In this document: positions 12,601 through 25,000 of the stretch, piece by piece
Layout of the letters: each line of letters starts with the position of its first letter
How positions within the stretch are numbered: the stretch's first letter is position 1
DNA from: Rhinopomastus cyanomelas
Taxonomy: Eukaryota > Chordata > Aves > Bucerotiformes > Rhinopomastidae
DNA length: 64,000 bases
Direction: 5' to 3'
Assembly: GCA_013400115.1 (NCBI GenBank)
Contig: VXBP01001806.1
Coordinates: 124,001 to 188,000, forward strand
Notes under the pieces: generated by a model
Told to the model about the DNA's origin: nothing
Database searches by the model: none
Seen by the model: the letters and a program-made list of their open reading frames with translations, nothing else
Program-made: the position numbers and the translations under genes

Positions 12601-15600
12601 GGATACTTTTTAAATGACACTAACTGAACCAAGAACTGCTTTCCTCCCCTATTAGCACTCCCCTCCCCACCCTTTTTTTGAATCAATCTGTGCACACACT
12701 GTAGGGACTGCCAACATGGAACATCGCACTGGCCTTCACAACTGGCAGCTGTGATCAATCACTTCATAAAACCCTACGTGTCAGCTAGAAACCAGTTGTG
12801 TTTCTTAAGCAAGTCAATCTGCAGAACAGTTTAAGTCAGTAATCTATTCAAAACACTAGAAAAACAAAGTCATTGGGATGAAATCTTACTTTATACCTGA
12901 TCTTCCTTTTTTAATTGTTAACCAACAGAATAGAAATTCTTGGCTTTCATGATGCCAAGCTGCTTGCAGACTCCTCAGTGTATGTTCACTGATGAGGAGG
13001 GTAACTCTTCACATACTGGTGACGTTACCCACAGGTCATTATATCCACATTATACAGGCAACATACAGTTCCAAACATTTTTCAGAAAATTAATCCAATC
13101 TAAATATGAAGTTAATGACTTGTGATGGGTGACACTCACTGAACTGGTGACCTTATGAGGAATAATCAAACAAATGTCTTCAACCCACCTTTGCAATCAA
13201 TCCACACTCCACCATCTTTTAGATTACAAACTCAGCATCAAACCAAGGCACCGCAGAGACAGACCTGCTCTGCACATCCGATCTCTTGGTATCATTCACA
13301 GGGTTTTGTGGTAAACCAGAGCTTTCAAATGAAAAGGAAGCCAACCTCTCTGCCCATACCAAACACACCACTAAACAAAAGAAATGCTTTTCACTCTAGG
13401 CTGAAATTGGGAAGAATGAAATCAGCTACTCATAAAAATCACTCTTTCCATAATGATCTCCTCTTTTAAAGTAGCATGGCAATGGACTTCTCTGGCCAAT
13501 CTGCTCACTACCTAGACTGCATATTCTGGTATCTGCTTCCAGATAGTCCTATGAGCATAATTCAAGTGCTTTGTTAACATTTTGCATAGTTAATCTCTCC
13601 CACAAAACTAAGTTTCTCACTCTGCCCTTTGGATAAATCAAAACGAAAGTATTTTAAAATATGCAGATGAAACATAAAAGTTAGATGGAAAAAATACGGC
13701 GAAAAGACAAAGAAACTGAAGAAAGAAAGGAGCCAACTGAGAACAAATAAGGATAACAAAGACATGACTCACTGGAGTCCTGAATCTTGAATTAGTAGAG
13801 GCACTCGTGCAGGTAATCTACAATAAAATCTGATCACAAAAGGACTTTTAGTAGCTTGAAGACATTGCGACACCTTTTAGAAACTGGATAATAAAGCAGA
13901 AGCTTATGCGTTACAGCTTCATTTAACTCCTACAACAACAGGAACTCGAGGATCCTCAGAGAGCATAACCAACTGTGAAATTCAACACCAAAATGTTTTC
14001 ATTCACAGACTCAGGGAAGAGGATACGGTGTTTTGCAAATTTTTACAGTTAAATGAGCGTGAACGGTACCGTCTTGGGGTACAATGAAACATTTCCATTC
14101 TCACCTAGACCACTAAAAGCATGTAATTCAGGCAAAGTGTCACCACTCACAGGTGTCTGTCCATGTGAAAGTTACTCCAGGGCACCATTAAAGACTGGGT
14201 TAACTGGTCTTTACTAGATAGTACACTCTGTTACATGTCTAATTTTGTCAACCCATTAGTGAGATTTTTTTCTGATTGGACTTAAATGCCAAAGATTAAA
14301 TCTCAGATTCATTTCCAACTTCTATTTGCCAGAAGGATGTTGAACAGGAGGAAAAGAGCTAGCAATAGCTGACCATTAGTTTTGACAGCACACCCACCTG
14401 CACTCCTCATAAATGGGAGAGTCTGGAATTCTAACTGAACATTTTGGGTTTTTCCTAGTGGCTTTTCACACTTCATATGACATTTCACAACCAGCTCTTG
14501 GCATTCTTTCTCCAACTCCAAGAAACAGGCCTTAACACACTCAGCTTGGATTTAGCTGCTTTGCCTAGGCGATGTGTAGCAAGACTGAAAACTGTAAAGG
14601 CAGAGAGAAAATGACCCCAACACAAATGGCATCTTTTTAATGCTCATCCTTCTTGGTATGACAGTTCTTCTCTTTCAGCATGAATCAGAAGGTAATCCAA
14701 GGTCTACACACCTAACAATCAGAATCCAATGTACCTAACTATGCACATAATCCATGAGTGCACAATCCTACCTGTATCAATCCAGAAAATACTTTATTTG
14801 GGTAATTCTTCCTGCTCTTTGTGAGTAGCTGGAACACATTTAATTCAGCAGAAATTCTTTAGACATAAGAATTGTTGGGTAAGTTTGAATTTTACTAGAC
14901 TGACGTTTTATCACGACTGGTTTTTAAACACCAAAAACAAACAAGAAAGCCTACACAAACAGCACTGCTTTAGAAGTGGATCTAGTACGTCATGGAAGCA
15001 GTGTCTTCTAAACAGGCAAATCCTGAATTTCCAACTCAACATCTACCGCTACACTCATGCAAGGCTCATTTCAGAGAAATCAAAACAGACAGACTTGACA
15101 TTCATGACCATCCAGTTGTGAAATTAAATTTACAACCCTTTATCAACCCAAACAAGTTTAGCATTCAAACCCCAGCCAAGCTACACCATGTAAATTGAGT
15201 TAGAAATTCTATGGGGAAAAAACCCCTAAGCAACAGACCTTTTAATGTCAATGTGACATCTTACCAATGCCTGTCTTACCAAAAGAGAGATCTCTAATAC
15301 TGCATAGAAACAGGAACACGACAGGTCAAGTGTAAGACAGACTGAAAATCTGAATGTATAGCTCATGTCATCTTGTGACAAGTACGTTATAAACACCGTG
15401 CACTAGCAGGAAGGATGACAAAACACGCACTCTTGGCTGTCTAGGTTGAGATTGAGACTAACCATTCCCATGCATTATTAAGAACAAAATTTCCCTAGAG
15501 CTCTGGAAAAATATAGTTCAATTAAACAAATTGATAATAAAAGCAAATGGACTCATTTCAAACAGACACATATTCCAAGTTTTGTCTCATTCTATTCCCA

Positions 15601-17997
15601 CCCTAGAGTAATAAAGCAATACTCCAAATCCCTGTCCCAGCTGAAAATGAAAAAACAGTGGGGGCTGAGGCTCCCTTCATTCCCTCCAGTGTCTTGAAAG
15701 CTTCTGGATGAAGACCCCATAGAATGAATGGTTCAGAATCACCCTGAACCTCCTGTCTAACTCACAATCTTATACTTCACCACACCTCTAGAAAAGAAAA
15801 ATGACATAGCCATTAGAGTTCAAGAGAGTTTGAAGCATGAGGATTTCATTGGCAGAAGAGCAGGATTTCTGCTGCCTCTGAAACTCTTATTAAATGTCTG
15901 TTAGAGTCCCAGCCACTAGCAGGTAGCTTTCATGATTAAAAAAGAAAGAATACTGCCATTTGTTTGGTTCTTTTCATGGGCATCATCGACGTAAAGGCCT
16001 AGAGAACAAACTGAAGTACTAGAACCATTTCTCATCCTTTTACTCTTTGTTTTCTATAAATGAAGGAGTTCACCATTGTTATTGCTCACTGCAACCCGAT
16101 AGTTAGAAAACACCCAAATCCATCTTTATTAAATTTAAAACCTGGCTAAGAATATGCTTCCTTCAAGCACTGCTGAGAGGTGGAACTAATGTCCTGCTGC
16201 ACTGTAAGCAAGGCAGAATGCTTGCCAGACCTGCTTAATGCTCCGTTGCATCATTGCAGCAGCTAAAATGCTGCACTGCACAGCACATACAAGGAGCTCC
16301 CCTGTTCCCGGAGCTGACACCAAAGACTGGCCCTGGAGCTAAGGATGGCTCCACCAAGCAGTTCCAATTGAAACTCCGAGATCTGACTGCAGAAAGTAAG
16401 TCACACACGAGACGTGTAGGCTATATGTTATTATTATTATTCCTTCCCCAGACCCTGAGAGAGCAAGGGTACTGCTGCTGAAAAACGTAAAATATTTTTG
16501 GTTTAATCACACCACATCCAAGGCAAGACATCAAAACTGCCTTCACAAGGATCTGAAGAATGTGCAGCAGTCGTGGATGCTGTTCATCAGAAGTAGGTGT
16601 CTAATCAAGCTGTTTGCAGTGCCACGGAGAAGATTCTCTTTAAAAAACAAAAGGCAAGGGGAAAATGGCAGCCATCCATCAGCACTTGTAACTTCTTTCA
16701 GAACCATCCAGCACACCAATGTTTTGTCTTTGGAAGAATGTAATTTGTAAAATGAGCCTACGAAATAAGTTCTGTGCTAAAGTTGTTCATGGACTGTGTG
16801 TAATGAAGATCAGATCTGTTTAAAACAGGACGAGGGAAAAACCAAAAACCCAGGTTAGAGGCTTGGGGAGGAGGGCTGTTCCAAGTGAAATGGCAGCCTT
16901 CTTTCATTTTCTTTTTCATCGATTTGAATGGATGCCACCTTCTAAAGGAAATCTAAAGGATTTCTCTCTTACTCCCAAAAAGAACATTTCTTGATCCCTC
17001 AGCAGCACACAGAAAATACATTAGTATTTCAGTAGTGCTGAAGTGATTGACTTTCTACTTATTACTGGACTCTACATTAAAATCATCAGAATTGTTTCAC
17101 CTGAGCCCCAAACCAACTTCACATTTGCACTGTGCTGTTTCAAGTCCACACATCCGAGTGCTGCCCAGCAGGCCGTGGAGACTGAAACCCACAATCCCAT
17201 TGAAAAGGAAACTAGAAGTAAGCCGGTTCCACGAAACTCACACACACCACAATCATCAATAAAACCCAGTCTTTGAACTGGTATCTCTACTGGAGTTTTT
17301 CCTAATTGAACAAAATTACATGACAGCGCTTTGGGTCTTTGTTGGCAAGCACGGGTATTCGTTAGCAATAGAAGAAATGTGATCAGGAATTACCTTTGAT
17401 GGCTAAAACAGTTCTCTGAGTCACTGGAATAAAACTACTTCCTTCACAGCTGCTTCCATTAGGTCCAAAGGTTTTGCTCAATGAGCACTACACAGCCACA
17501 CAATCATCCTTCCCTCCTCAGATCACAAACTAGGTTGCTCTTTCTCATCACATGGCTCTCTGAAAATGCTGCCTACAGCTAGAGCTTTATTCTCTGCCAT
17601 ATAAAGCCACAACACACAGCCTTACATCCTGATGACACCGAGTACATTGTAAAGTTCAATCCATAAAGCCAAAAGGGCTTAACGAAGAGTTATAGGTCTG
17701 GATGTATACAAAAATGGCACTCATCTAGCTTATTTTCTTGCTGATTAATTTGCTTTACTCTATATTAAATAAATATGGCACACATTGCTTTTCTCCAATT
17801 TCTTTTGTATACAAATCTACCTCAGGTGACCATTTATAGCTCGCTCTTGGTATTCACTGGATCCTCCTTCCCTGCTATTCGCCCACTTATGAGTGAAGTT
17901 ATATTTATCTCCACTTTCCTTCTGAGGCAGTTCAGAAGGAACTCTCCCCATTTCCCTTGCACTAGTTACCAGTAAGAGATTTCTCCAGCACTATTAT
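9644..17997. other. non-coding-looking region, no gene recognised
   Basis: Unique AT-leaning DNA without a named repeat apart from a short (ATT)n run near 16.43 kb. The largest open frame, 172 codons on the plus strand at 11,242-11,760, shows no domain and no plausible splice boundaries. It overlaps open frames on the other strand and is probably chance. One tidy minus-strand acceptor/donor pair (10,484-10,527) encloses only 44 bases; see the rejected list. Confidence 0.4.
16428..16441 (+). repeat. (ATT)n microsatellite
   Basis: A short run of about four to five ATT units. It is too short to suggest instability. Confidence 0.7.
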
Positions 17998-18217
17998 TCA
18001 CAGATTCACAGAACATTAGGGACTGGAAGAGACCTGGAAAGATCATCTAGTCCAACCCCCCTAACACAGTAGGATCACCTAGACCAAGGCGCACAGGAGC
18101 ATATCCAGGCAGGTTTTAAACGTCTCCAGAGGAGGAGACCCCGCAACACCCCTGGTCAGCCCCTTCTAGTGCCCTGTCGCCCTCACTAGGAAGAGGCACT
18201 CAATGACCCTGAAGAAG
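17998..18217 (-). mobile_element. CR1 LINE, 3' end fragment
   Basis: Reverse-oriented CR1. The 3' terminus is at the left (TCACAGATTCACAGAACATTAG), followed by the complement of the CTAGATGATC block, then sequence antisense to the last part of ORF2 up to a diverged end near 18,217. Similar 3' blocks recur at 29.6, 53.7 and 60.0 kb. Confidence 0.92.
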
Positions 18218-20266
18218 TGGCTAAAATAACCTGCAGTTCAGAGTAAGGTGTGTCAGGTACTCACCCCATGTTCCTGCCCCTTTAACAATCCTTTTAACAA
18301 AACTCAGACTTGAGCCTTACAGTAGTAAATACTTAAGCATGCTTCAAACAACATATTTTATAGAAATCAGTCTGATTACAGGCAGAAAGTCAAGTCTGTT
18401 TCAAAATTAGGTCTAAAAGAGTCAAGTAAATAAAACCTAAACACAACAAAACAGGAGACACATCTTAAAAAGAGAAAATTCAGATCCCATCACATGTCTA
18501 GTGAAAGAAAACACCCCACATCACTAGTTCGTATAAAGCCCACATCACAAGGAAAACCAAGACAGTATTTATACAATTTATTTTACAGAACTGATTTACT
18601 GTATGTGCATTGTATAAACAGCTTATTTAAACTGTTCTAACTTTGCTTTTGTTTCAAGTTTCAGCTGCTGCAGTTCAGATTCTTCTCCTTGTTGGTTCTT
18701 TAAACCATCACATGTTCTTTATCAGAGCTAATTCTGTTAGCTAAGAAATAGAATTGTAATTTGAAAGCCTGATAGCAAAAGCACCATTTCCTGTAATCCA
18801 AGCTATGTCTTAGCCATTTTACCACACAAGTAAAAACACCTAAATCGTTTGAACTTTGTGTCATGAAAGGAAATTTGCTCTTGGCTCCTCAACCTAGTCC
18901 TGGTAACTTCCTTCGCCAAAGAAACAGTGATTAGTTAGTCAACATTAGTCATTCCCAAACTGCAGTGCACACTAAACACCCATCACAGTGGGCACTGACT
19001 GCTAAAATCCTCAATTACATGTAATTTGTCCTACAAAATTACTCTCTAGACACCTGCCACTGGTTTCCATGCCATTCACTAACAGACAAGCCATCCCACC
19101 TGACCTTGTTTTCTTCCAGTGCTTACAACAGAGATAATTTGTTTATAGTTTGTGTTTCCCAGAAAAAGTCACTACAGTAAATACATAACAACAACTCCTG
19201 TTTTCAGGCAGGATCTGAATTATTCCTAACCTAACTGGAGACCTGCACTCAGCAAACTTGGCATCATCTTTAGGACCAAGAAGCTGAATGACTGTCCAGC
19301 AGCATGACTGATGCCAGCCTTGGCTGGCCATGGGTGCCACTCCAAAGGGAATTTTAGGAACAGTTACAGGCAAAGCTGGCAACCCATCATAAATATTACT
19401 GTATTATGAGCTAGCAGCCTATAAATCCCTTCTCAGTGGCATATCCCCATGGGAAAGGGCATGCCGGCTTCCATATGGTGGTGATATATCATGTGGTTTT
19501 TTAAAAGGCACATTATAACTCGGACTTATTTACTGTTCTCTCTCTCCGTATCTGTAAACAAAGAAAAGCTTAAAAGGTTACATTCCTTCCTTCTCCTTGC
19601 TATGTTATTTAAACCAAGCTGAATGTGTAGCCACATAAATGTCCATCATCTGTACTTAATTCTTGGTACTTTCTCTTTCTTCTTCTTCAGAAAATTAAAT
19701 ACCCAGATGTGTCTGTCTAAATAGAAGGGTGCTGAATCATCTGAGTTTTCTGCCAAAGCAGCAAAAATGATGATAGCTAAGTAGTAAGAGGAGAATCTTG
19801 AAAAACAGAAGGTTTCTCTGAAGTTCACCATGCTGAACACTGACCATACCCTGAACAGGTTTTCTCTATCTGCCCCTACCCATAACAAAGTACAAAATAA
19901 ACTATGACACCACTTACTGTAAGTATAATTCATGAAAGCTCATGGAAGATTTCAAAGAACATCAATTTGTATAAACAGTATGAAGGCATAAAAAGCTGCC
20001 TGAATACGTGCTAAGAAACACAATCAGACTATCCAAATTTTCTTTTCACTTTTCCCCAGCTCTCTTCATAAAACCTCAAAGACTGAAAGTAGCAGATTCC
20101 ATTAACAATCAAACCAAATAATAGGACACATTCAACTCCTCTCTTCTTGCCATTTCCTCTCTTCAAAGCAAGCCATTTGTTCTTTATTACTCCCCCTTAA
20201 TTTGCTATAGCAAAGAAAAGGTATCAGACTACCAGAACAACAGGAGCCATAAAAAACACAGGAAAA
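18218..20266. other. non-coding-looking region, no gene recognised
   Basis: Unique sequence between two CR1 copies. Minus-strand open frames of 79 and 95 codons (19,143-19,382 and 19,646-19,933) have no recognisable motif and no good flanking splice sites. It lies immediately left of the CpG island and would be first intron if a leftward gene starts there. Confidence 0.35.
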
Positions 20267-20639
20267 TTCAGGTTGGAAGATACCTTAGCAGGGCTCTAAT
20301 CCAGCCTCATGTTCCAAGCACGGTCAGCTCTGAGGTCAGACCAGATTGATCCAGCCAGCTCTTGAGAACCCTCAAGGTTAAAGCCCAACAGCCTCTCTGA
20401 AGAGCCTCTTCAGTTGCCTGTGAGTCCTTCGGTTGGTCCTTATACTCAGCTAGAACATCTCACTGCAATTTATGCTTATTTCTGCCACTGTGAAAAGCCT
20501 GGCTCCATTTCCTCAGTCAGCTCCTTGTATACGCGACAAGATTGCCCCGAAACTCCTTTTCTGTGCTGGAAAAGCCAGTTTCCTCAGTTTCTCCCCACAG
20601 ACCATGTGCCTCCACTGACTGATCAGCTAACGGGCTTCA
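20267..20639 (-). mobile_element. old CR1 LINE fragment
   Basis: Highly diverged CR1 in reverse orientation. Starting at the left, it shows a GGTTGGAAGATACCTTAGCA block (the complement of the subfamily's 3' end). Further right come blocks like AGCCTGGCTCCATTTCC and CCTCAGTTTCTCC that match the antisense 3' coding part. Divergence is clearly higher than in the copies at 1, 53.7 or 60.0 kb, so it is an older insertion. It ends only about 50 bp before the CpG island. Confidence 0.75.
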
Positions 20640-20857
20640 GCTGAGCTTCCACTTCCTAATGCTGCTCTCACGTTGCTCGACGTCGTTAACTAGCTGCTCC
20701 TGCCTCCTCCGTCTGTCACCGGGGGCATCGCTCCCTCAGGAGGCCTCCACCTGTGCAGTGTGCGGGTCGAGGCTCCTCTTCTCCTCAGGGTCTCCATGAA
20801 GAGCCCATCCCTGTCTCTGAGGGCAGCGCCCAGAACACCCGCGCTTCCCTTCCTCAC

Positions 20858-20896
20858 GCGCAGGACGAAGCACAAGCCCGCCCGCTCGCGCCGCAT
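20858..20896 (-). CDS. candidate first coding exon, 13 codons, unidentified
   Basis: On the minus strand an ATG inside the CpG island is followed by 13 open codons (MRRERAGLCFVLR). These end at position 20,858 against a donor-like CGC/GTGAGGAAGG. The ATG overlaps the edge of one CACGTG E-box. If transcription runs leftward from the island, this would be a first coding exon ending in phase 0. I could not find a convincing second exon in the 20 kb to the left, so the gene is not identified. The segment could equally be untranslated, or the donor-like motif could be chance. Confidence 0.2.
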
Positions 20897-20936
20897 CACG
20901 TGCCCGCCCCAACGGCTGCAACGGCCGCGGCACGTG
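20897..20936. promoter_or_regulatory. paired CACGTG E-boxes
   Basis: Two identical perfect E-boxes, at 20,897-20,902 and 20,931-20,936, start 34 bp apart within the CpG island. Paired CACGTG sites at roughly helical spacing are typical of promoters responsive to USF/MYC, circadian or TFEB factors. Which factor acts here cannot be read from the core alone. The first site overlaps no T-rich or A-rich flank diagnostic for a TFEB CLEAR element. Confidence 0.5.
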
Positions 20937-21458
20937 CGGGCTCGCGCTGCAGCACGCGCCCGCCTCGCGGCAACCGCCGCCCAGCAGCGGCGCCGCTCGC
21001 GCTCCGCCGCGGGACCGTGGCCAGCCCCGCACGCGCCTCTGCCGCCCCAGCTTCCTTCCAGCCTCCAGCCGCCGTTTCGCGCGAGTTGCAGCTCCGCGCT
21101 CCCGAGGAGGCACCCGCGGTGGTCCCGGAGCGATACGGGGCGGATCCCGGGGTGGGGCTGGCGGCCGTGCACCTGCTGCCGGGCAGCGGGGCTCTGCACC
21201 GAGTGCGTCCGGCCAGGCGGCGCCGCTGTGCCTGGCACAGCCCTTAGTATCGGCACAGGCTGAGCAGTGACGGGATGGAGAGCAGCGGAGAAGAGAGCTT
21301 CCTGGGGACAGGGAGAGGGCACAGAAGTGATCCCAAGGCTGGAACCCCTCTGCTGTGAGGACACGCGTTCTCCAACCGGAGAAGGCTTCAGGAAGACCTT
21401 ACAGCAGCCTTCCAGTATCTGTGAGGAGCCCACAAGCAAGCCAGAGAGGAGCTTTCTG

Positions 21459-21673
21459 TTAGGGAGTGTAGGGATAGGACTAGAAGGGCTAATAGCTGCA
21501 GACTGAAAAAGAGTGGATTTAGATTAGATTTTAGGGATAAATTCCTCACTCTGAGGATGGTGGGACACTGAAACAGGCTGCTCAGAGAAGCTGTCAAGAC
21601 CAAGTTGAACGGGGCTTTGGGCAGCCTGGTTTGGTGAGAGGTGTCACTGCCCATGGCAGGGGGTTGAAACTAG
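21459..21673 (+). mobile_element. CR1 LINE, left part of an interrupted copy
   Basis: Forward CR1 of an older subfamily, with AAACTA-type sequence leading into GATTTAGATTAGATTTTAGG, then the GACACTGAAACAGGCTGC block and the CATGGCAGGGGGTTGAAACT block. The copy stops abruptly at AACTAGA, where a reverse CR1 begins, and resumes at about 21,771 with GTAGGTCCTTTCCAACCCAA. The two parts together are one insertion split by a later one. Confidence 0.88.
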
Positions 21674-21770
21674 ATCACAGAATCATAGAACATTAGGGAT
21701 TGGAAGGAACCTCAGAAGATGTCCAGTTGCCCTGCCACAGCAGGATCACCTAAATCAAGTCGCACAAGAT
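21674..21770 (-). mobile_element. CR1 LINE inserted into another CR1
   Basis: A reverse-oriented 3' end of about 97 bp (TCACAGAATCATAGAACATT through CACCTAAATCAAGTCGCACA). It interrupts the forward CR1 on either side, so it is the younger of the two. It is heavily 5' truncated. Similar 3' ends occur at 18.0, 53.7 and 60.0 kb. Confidence 0.88.
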
Positions 21771-21812
21771 TACCTTTGTAGGTCCTTTCCAACCCAAATC
21801 ATTGTACAACCA
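21771..21812 (+). mobile_element. CR1 LINE, right part of the interrupted copy
   Basis: About 42 bp that complete the 3' end of the forward copy starting at 21,459: ACCTTTGTAGGTCCTTTCC, then AACCCAAATCATTGTACAAC. This is a decayed form of the usual terminal ATTCTATGA repeat. Confidence 0.8.
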
Positions 21813-22001
21813 GGCAGACCAGAGATGGGGAATTGGACTCATCTTGGCCCTTGCTGGCAAGGTCCTGGGCAAGTTCCTAGCCCGCTAGCATAAAAAGGTG
21901 GCTTACAGATACCATAAGAATATTTCAAGTGAAGAAATCCTTCATCCAAACCCATATGAGAATAGTATAAGGGGGTAATAAAATCAGTGTGATGTATTTA
22001 T

Positions 22002-22022
22002 TGTATCATCACTGATGATACA
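22002..22022. repeat. perfect 21-bp palindrome
   Basis: TGTATCATCA followed by C and TGATGATACA: ten-base arms around a single central base, with no mismatch. It could form a hairpin or bind a dimeric factor. No known factor's full consensus is obvious to me. Confidence 0.85.
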
Positions 22023-25000
22023 TCCAGTGCTGTCAGAGCAGGGTTTAATTTGGATAAAGAGGGAAATGATACCAAATGAGTTTGGTTTCCATAGATTGCT
22101 CTGTCTCTGGAGAAGATGGAAGGAAAGAGCAGAACTTGATCCCACGCACTTTGGGCAGATAGGAGCCAACTGTTCATTTTGCTCCTCCCTTCAAATGAAC
22201 AGTGAATTTCATGTGAGGAGAAAACCCTGTTCTTCATTCGGGCAGCTGGCAGGAGTGACACACAAATCAAGGCTGTCATGGCTCCACTGACATGGAAGGA
22301 ATATCCATGAGAGCTGTGGTTCCTTTGTACATGAAGGGAAGAGAGGAGTGTAGCAACAGCCCTTAATTAGGTGCAGAAATAGAATTTGGGTGGTTTTCTT
22401 TTCCATCCTGGGAAGTACAAGGCAGCAGACTCCAGCAGCCTCTGACAATCAGTTTATGTTTCTCTCACCTAGGTAGGATGGTTCGAGGTGAGGCTCGACT
22501 TGTTAATTTAGTGGCCTTGGAGTATGAGGCTGGGTGAGGAATGTTCATTTTGAAGAGGCTGTAGAAGAAAGTTTTGAAGACAAGAAAGAATGGAAAGTTC
22601 AAGGACCCTGACTCTCAAGCTGTAGCAATTCATGGGGTGCAGGGAGGATGATGCATAGCTGCCTGTTCCTTTACTGCGCCAGAGGTTACCATCCCCACCG
22701 CAGCAATGGCAGAACAGGTGGTATAGCTACTCCTCAGCTGAGGCTGTTCTGGCTGTCAAATTAATGGAGCTGCCGTCAGGTCCAGTTTACATTACTATGT
22801 GAGACTGAACTGCAGCAGCAGAGAGGTCTGATTCATGATCCCCGTTGGAGTGAGCTGCAGTGGCTATGGAGACAGCCTCCCCCACATCTCCTCAGCCAAT
22901 GCAGTTCCATTTCACCAGGATCATGAATCAGAATCTTGAGGGGGAACAGATTAGGAGTAAAGTAAAACAGCAAATACAGAAGAAGAAAGAGAATCAGGAA
23001 GTGAGGGCAGGAAAGGAATGAGTATTAGTAGACAGAAGGAAGGGTTATTAGTGTGCCAAGAGAGGGGGGGAAAAAAGGGGACCGGAATTTGTTAGGGTAT
23101 TTTCTAAAGCCTAAATGTAGAGGTCATAAGGAGAAAAGGTGCCTCATGTCTATTAATACCTCAGAATTACTGATTACCTACAGGCTCGATTTCAGAAAGA
23201 GCCAGTAATGAGCTGTATGAATCAATTACAGTTATGGAATTCTATAAAATATGGCCAGCAAACTGAGTGAAAAGGCTTCCGTCTGGGATTTGGATATTCC
23301 AAGCTCCAGGATGAAGCGGGGTCACACCCTATAGACTTCATAACGTCAGCATGGAAAAGGTTGTTACCTCTCTGTATGGGCAGTTAAGAAGTGCCTTAGT
23401 GATGCACAAGAGAAATTAGGACCTCCAAAGCGTAAGGCAGCAAGAAATGACTTTGTAGGAAGAAAAGCAGAACCCTTTCTTGCTTAAGTTAATGAATGAT
23501 AAATTAGCAGGTTGGGCAGGGGGGATTTTTCAGTTGAAATGATTCAAAAGGTGACTAGGGACCAAACACGGAAAAGGAATCAGTCAGTTCCATGCTCCAC
23601 TCAGTGAATGTAACCTGAAGACATAAAGACTTAGTGAAAGCCAGAGCCCGTGGTTGGAAATGCTGCCAGGCATTTGCCAACTTGTCAGTTGAGTCATAGG
23701 GAGTAAAGGAAACCATCAGCTCTGAATGAAGTGCTGCTTAGGGAGCATGGCTGGAGTTTTTTTTCCATCCCCTTCTGTTCATCAGCATCTACATGTTTGC
23801 ACGTGTGCCATCTGTTCAGGATTTGTAAATAAATATTTACTTTTAGCTTAACTTTTGTAAGGAGTGATTCCAAGGAGGGCTGAGCCCGAAGAAATTCCTT
23901 TCCTTGGGTACGACCATCCTGAAAAATTGCACTGTAGAGGCTGGTGTGAGGTGACCACCAGTCCTTTCGCGCTCCCATACACACGTGGTTCTGCAGCTCA
24001 CTGTGCCACAGGCTCTGCTTGAGGGCTGGCAAAAGGAACTTACAAGGATAATGTGTCTTTGGGCGGCAGCTGGTGGCCAGGAGAGCTCTTGGGCATGTGG
24101 CAACACAATGATTTTGTATTTCAAGCGTCTCATGGGATGTGTTGTGGCTATATAAAAACTGAACCAACCCAAAAAAGAGAGGCTTCTGCCGTGTGCCACA
24201 GCAGAATGTGAAAACTGTCAATGGTCTTCTTGGTGCCAGCAGTTGGCTTCAAACTGAAATAACCAGAAGTAGAACCAGCCTTTCTGCATTACAGCAGACA
24301 AAGCTGAAGGCCAGAAATGAGAAAACCGGAGGCAGCTAAAAATACAGATCATGCTAGAGCTAAACAGGCATCACAAGAAGCAGAGCACAGGAGGTGAATG
24401 GGACTGACAACCACAATCAGTTGGCCGAGATGAAAGGAAATAACCAGCAGAGCAGGAGCAGCTTTCCAAATCGCGCAGCCTATAATTCACACTGCAGAGA
24501 CGGATCCCTCTGACAGTGTGTGCGGCATCCACAACGTAGCAAAAGACCGTTAGGTATCTGGTTTTATTCTGCTAGCTGAAAGAAAAGAACTTAGTCTATT
24601 TTCAACAGTTTGGACCAGACAGTGTATCCAATTCCATTCTGGTTAGAAGTATTTTACTCAGAAAATGTTTAATTATTTCAGTGATGAGCAGCCAGCAGCG
24701 CCAGAGCTTCAAAGAGCAGCGCAGTTTTAAGTCTTCTGTGGAAACATATGCTGCATGGCATACCTGTGCCAAGAAGAGGATTGAGATCTTATGTGGTAGG
24801 AGATGAGACAATTATTGTTCTCATTACATTCGTTTGGGCCAGGGTATTCCAAATCCTCAGGAAATAGCTGGTTTCAATGTGGGGATGATGACATGTTCAG
24901 CATTAATCTCTCAGGAGAAGAGGAGAAACTTCAACATCAGCGGATAGGCGAGGGAGGCAGTAGTGAAATAATTCCCATGTGTAGTTCCCATCCCTTAAGC

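Larger units (their letters stand above)
20690..21260. promoter_or_regulatory. CpG island, likely promoter
   Basis: A block of about 570 bases that is very rich in G, C and CpG inside a CpG-poor window, the classic mark of a vertebrate promoter. It contains two perfect CACGTG E-boxes (20,897-20,902 and 20,931-20,936), bound by bHLH-ZIP factors such as USF, MYC/MAX, CLOCK/BMAL1 or TFEB, and has no obvious TATA box. Direction is not decided. On the minus strand an ATG at 20,896 opens 13 codons ending exactly at a GTGAGG donor. On the plus strand I see no equally good first exon. Long open frames on both strands (up to 249 codons) follow from high GC and have no recognised domain. Confidence 0.75.

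Noticed and set aside
20690..21439. 249-codon minus-strand open frame and 164/167-codon plus-strand frames through the CpG island
   Set aside because: Stop codons are rare in GC-rich sequence. The translations are Arg/Ala/Pro-rich without domains and open in several frames at once, so they reflect base composition.
22480..22500. GGTTCGAGG resembling a tRNA B box
   Set aside because: No matching A box or cloverleaf arms at the right spacing.
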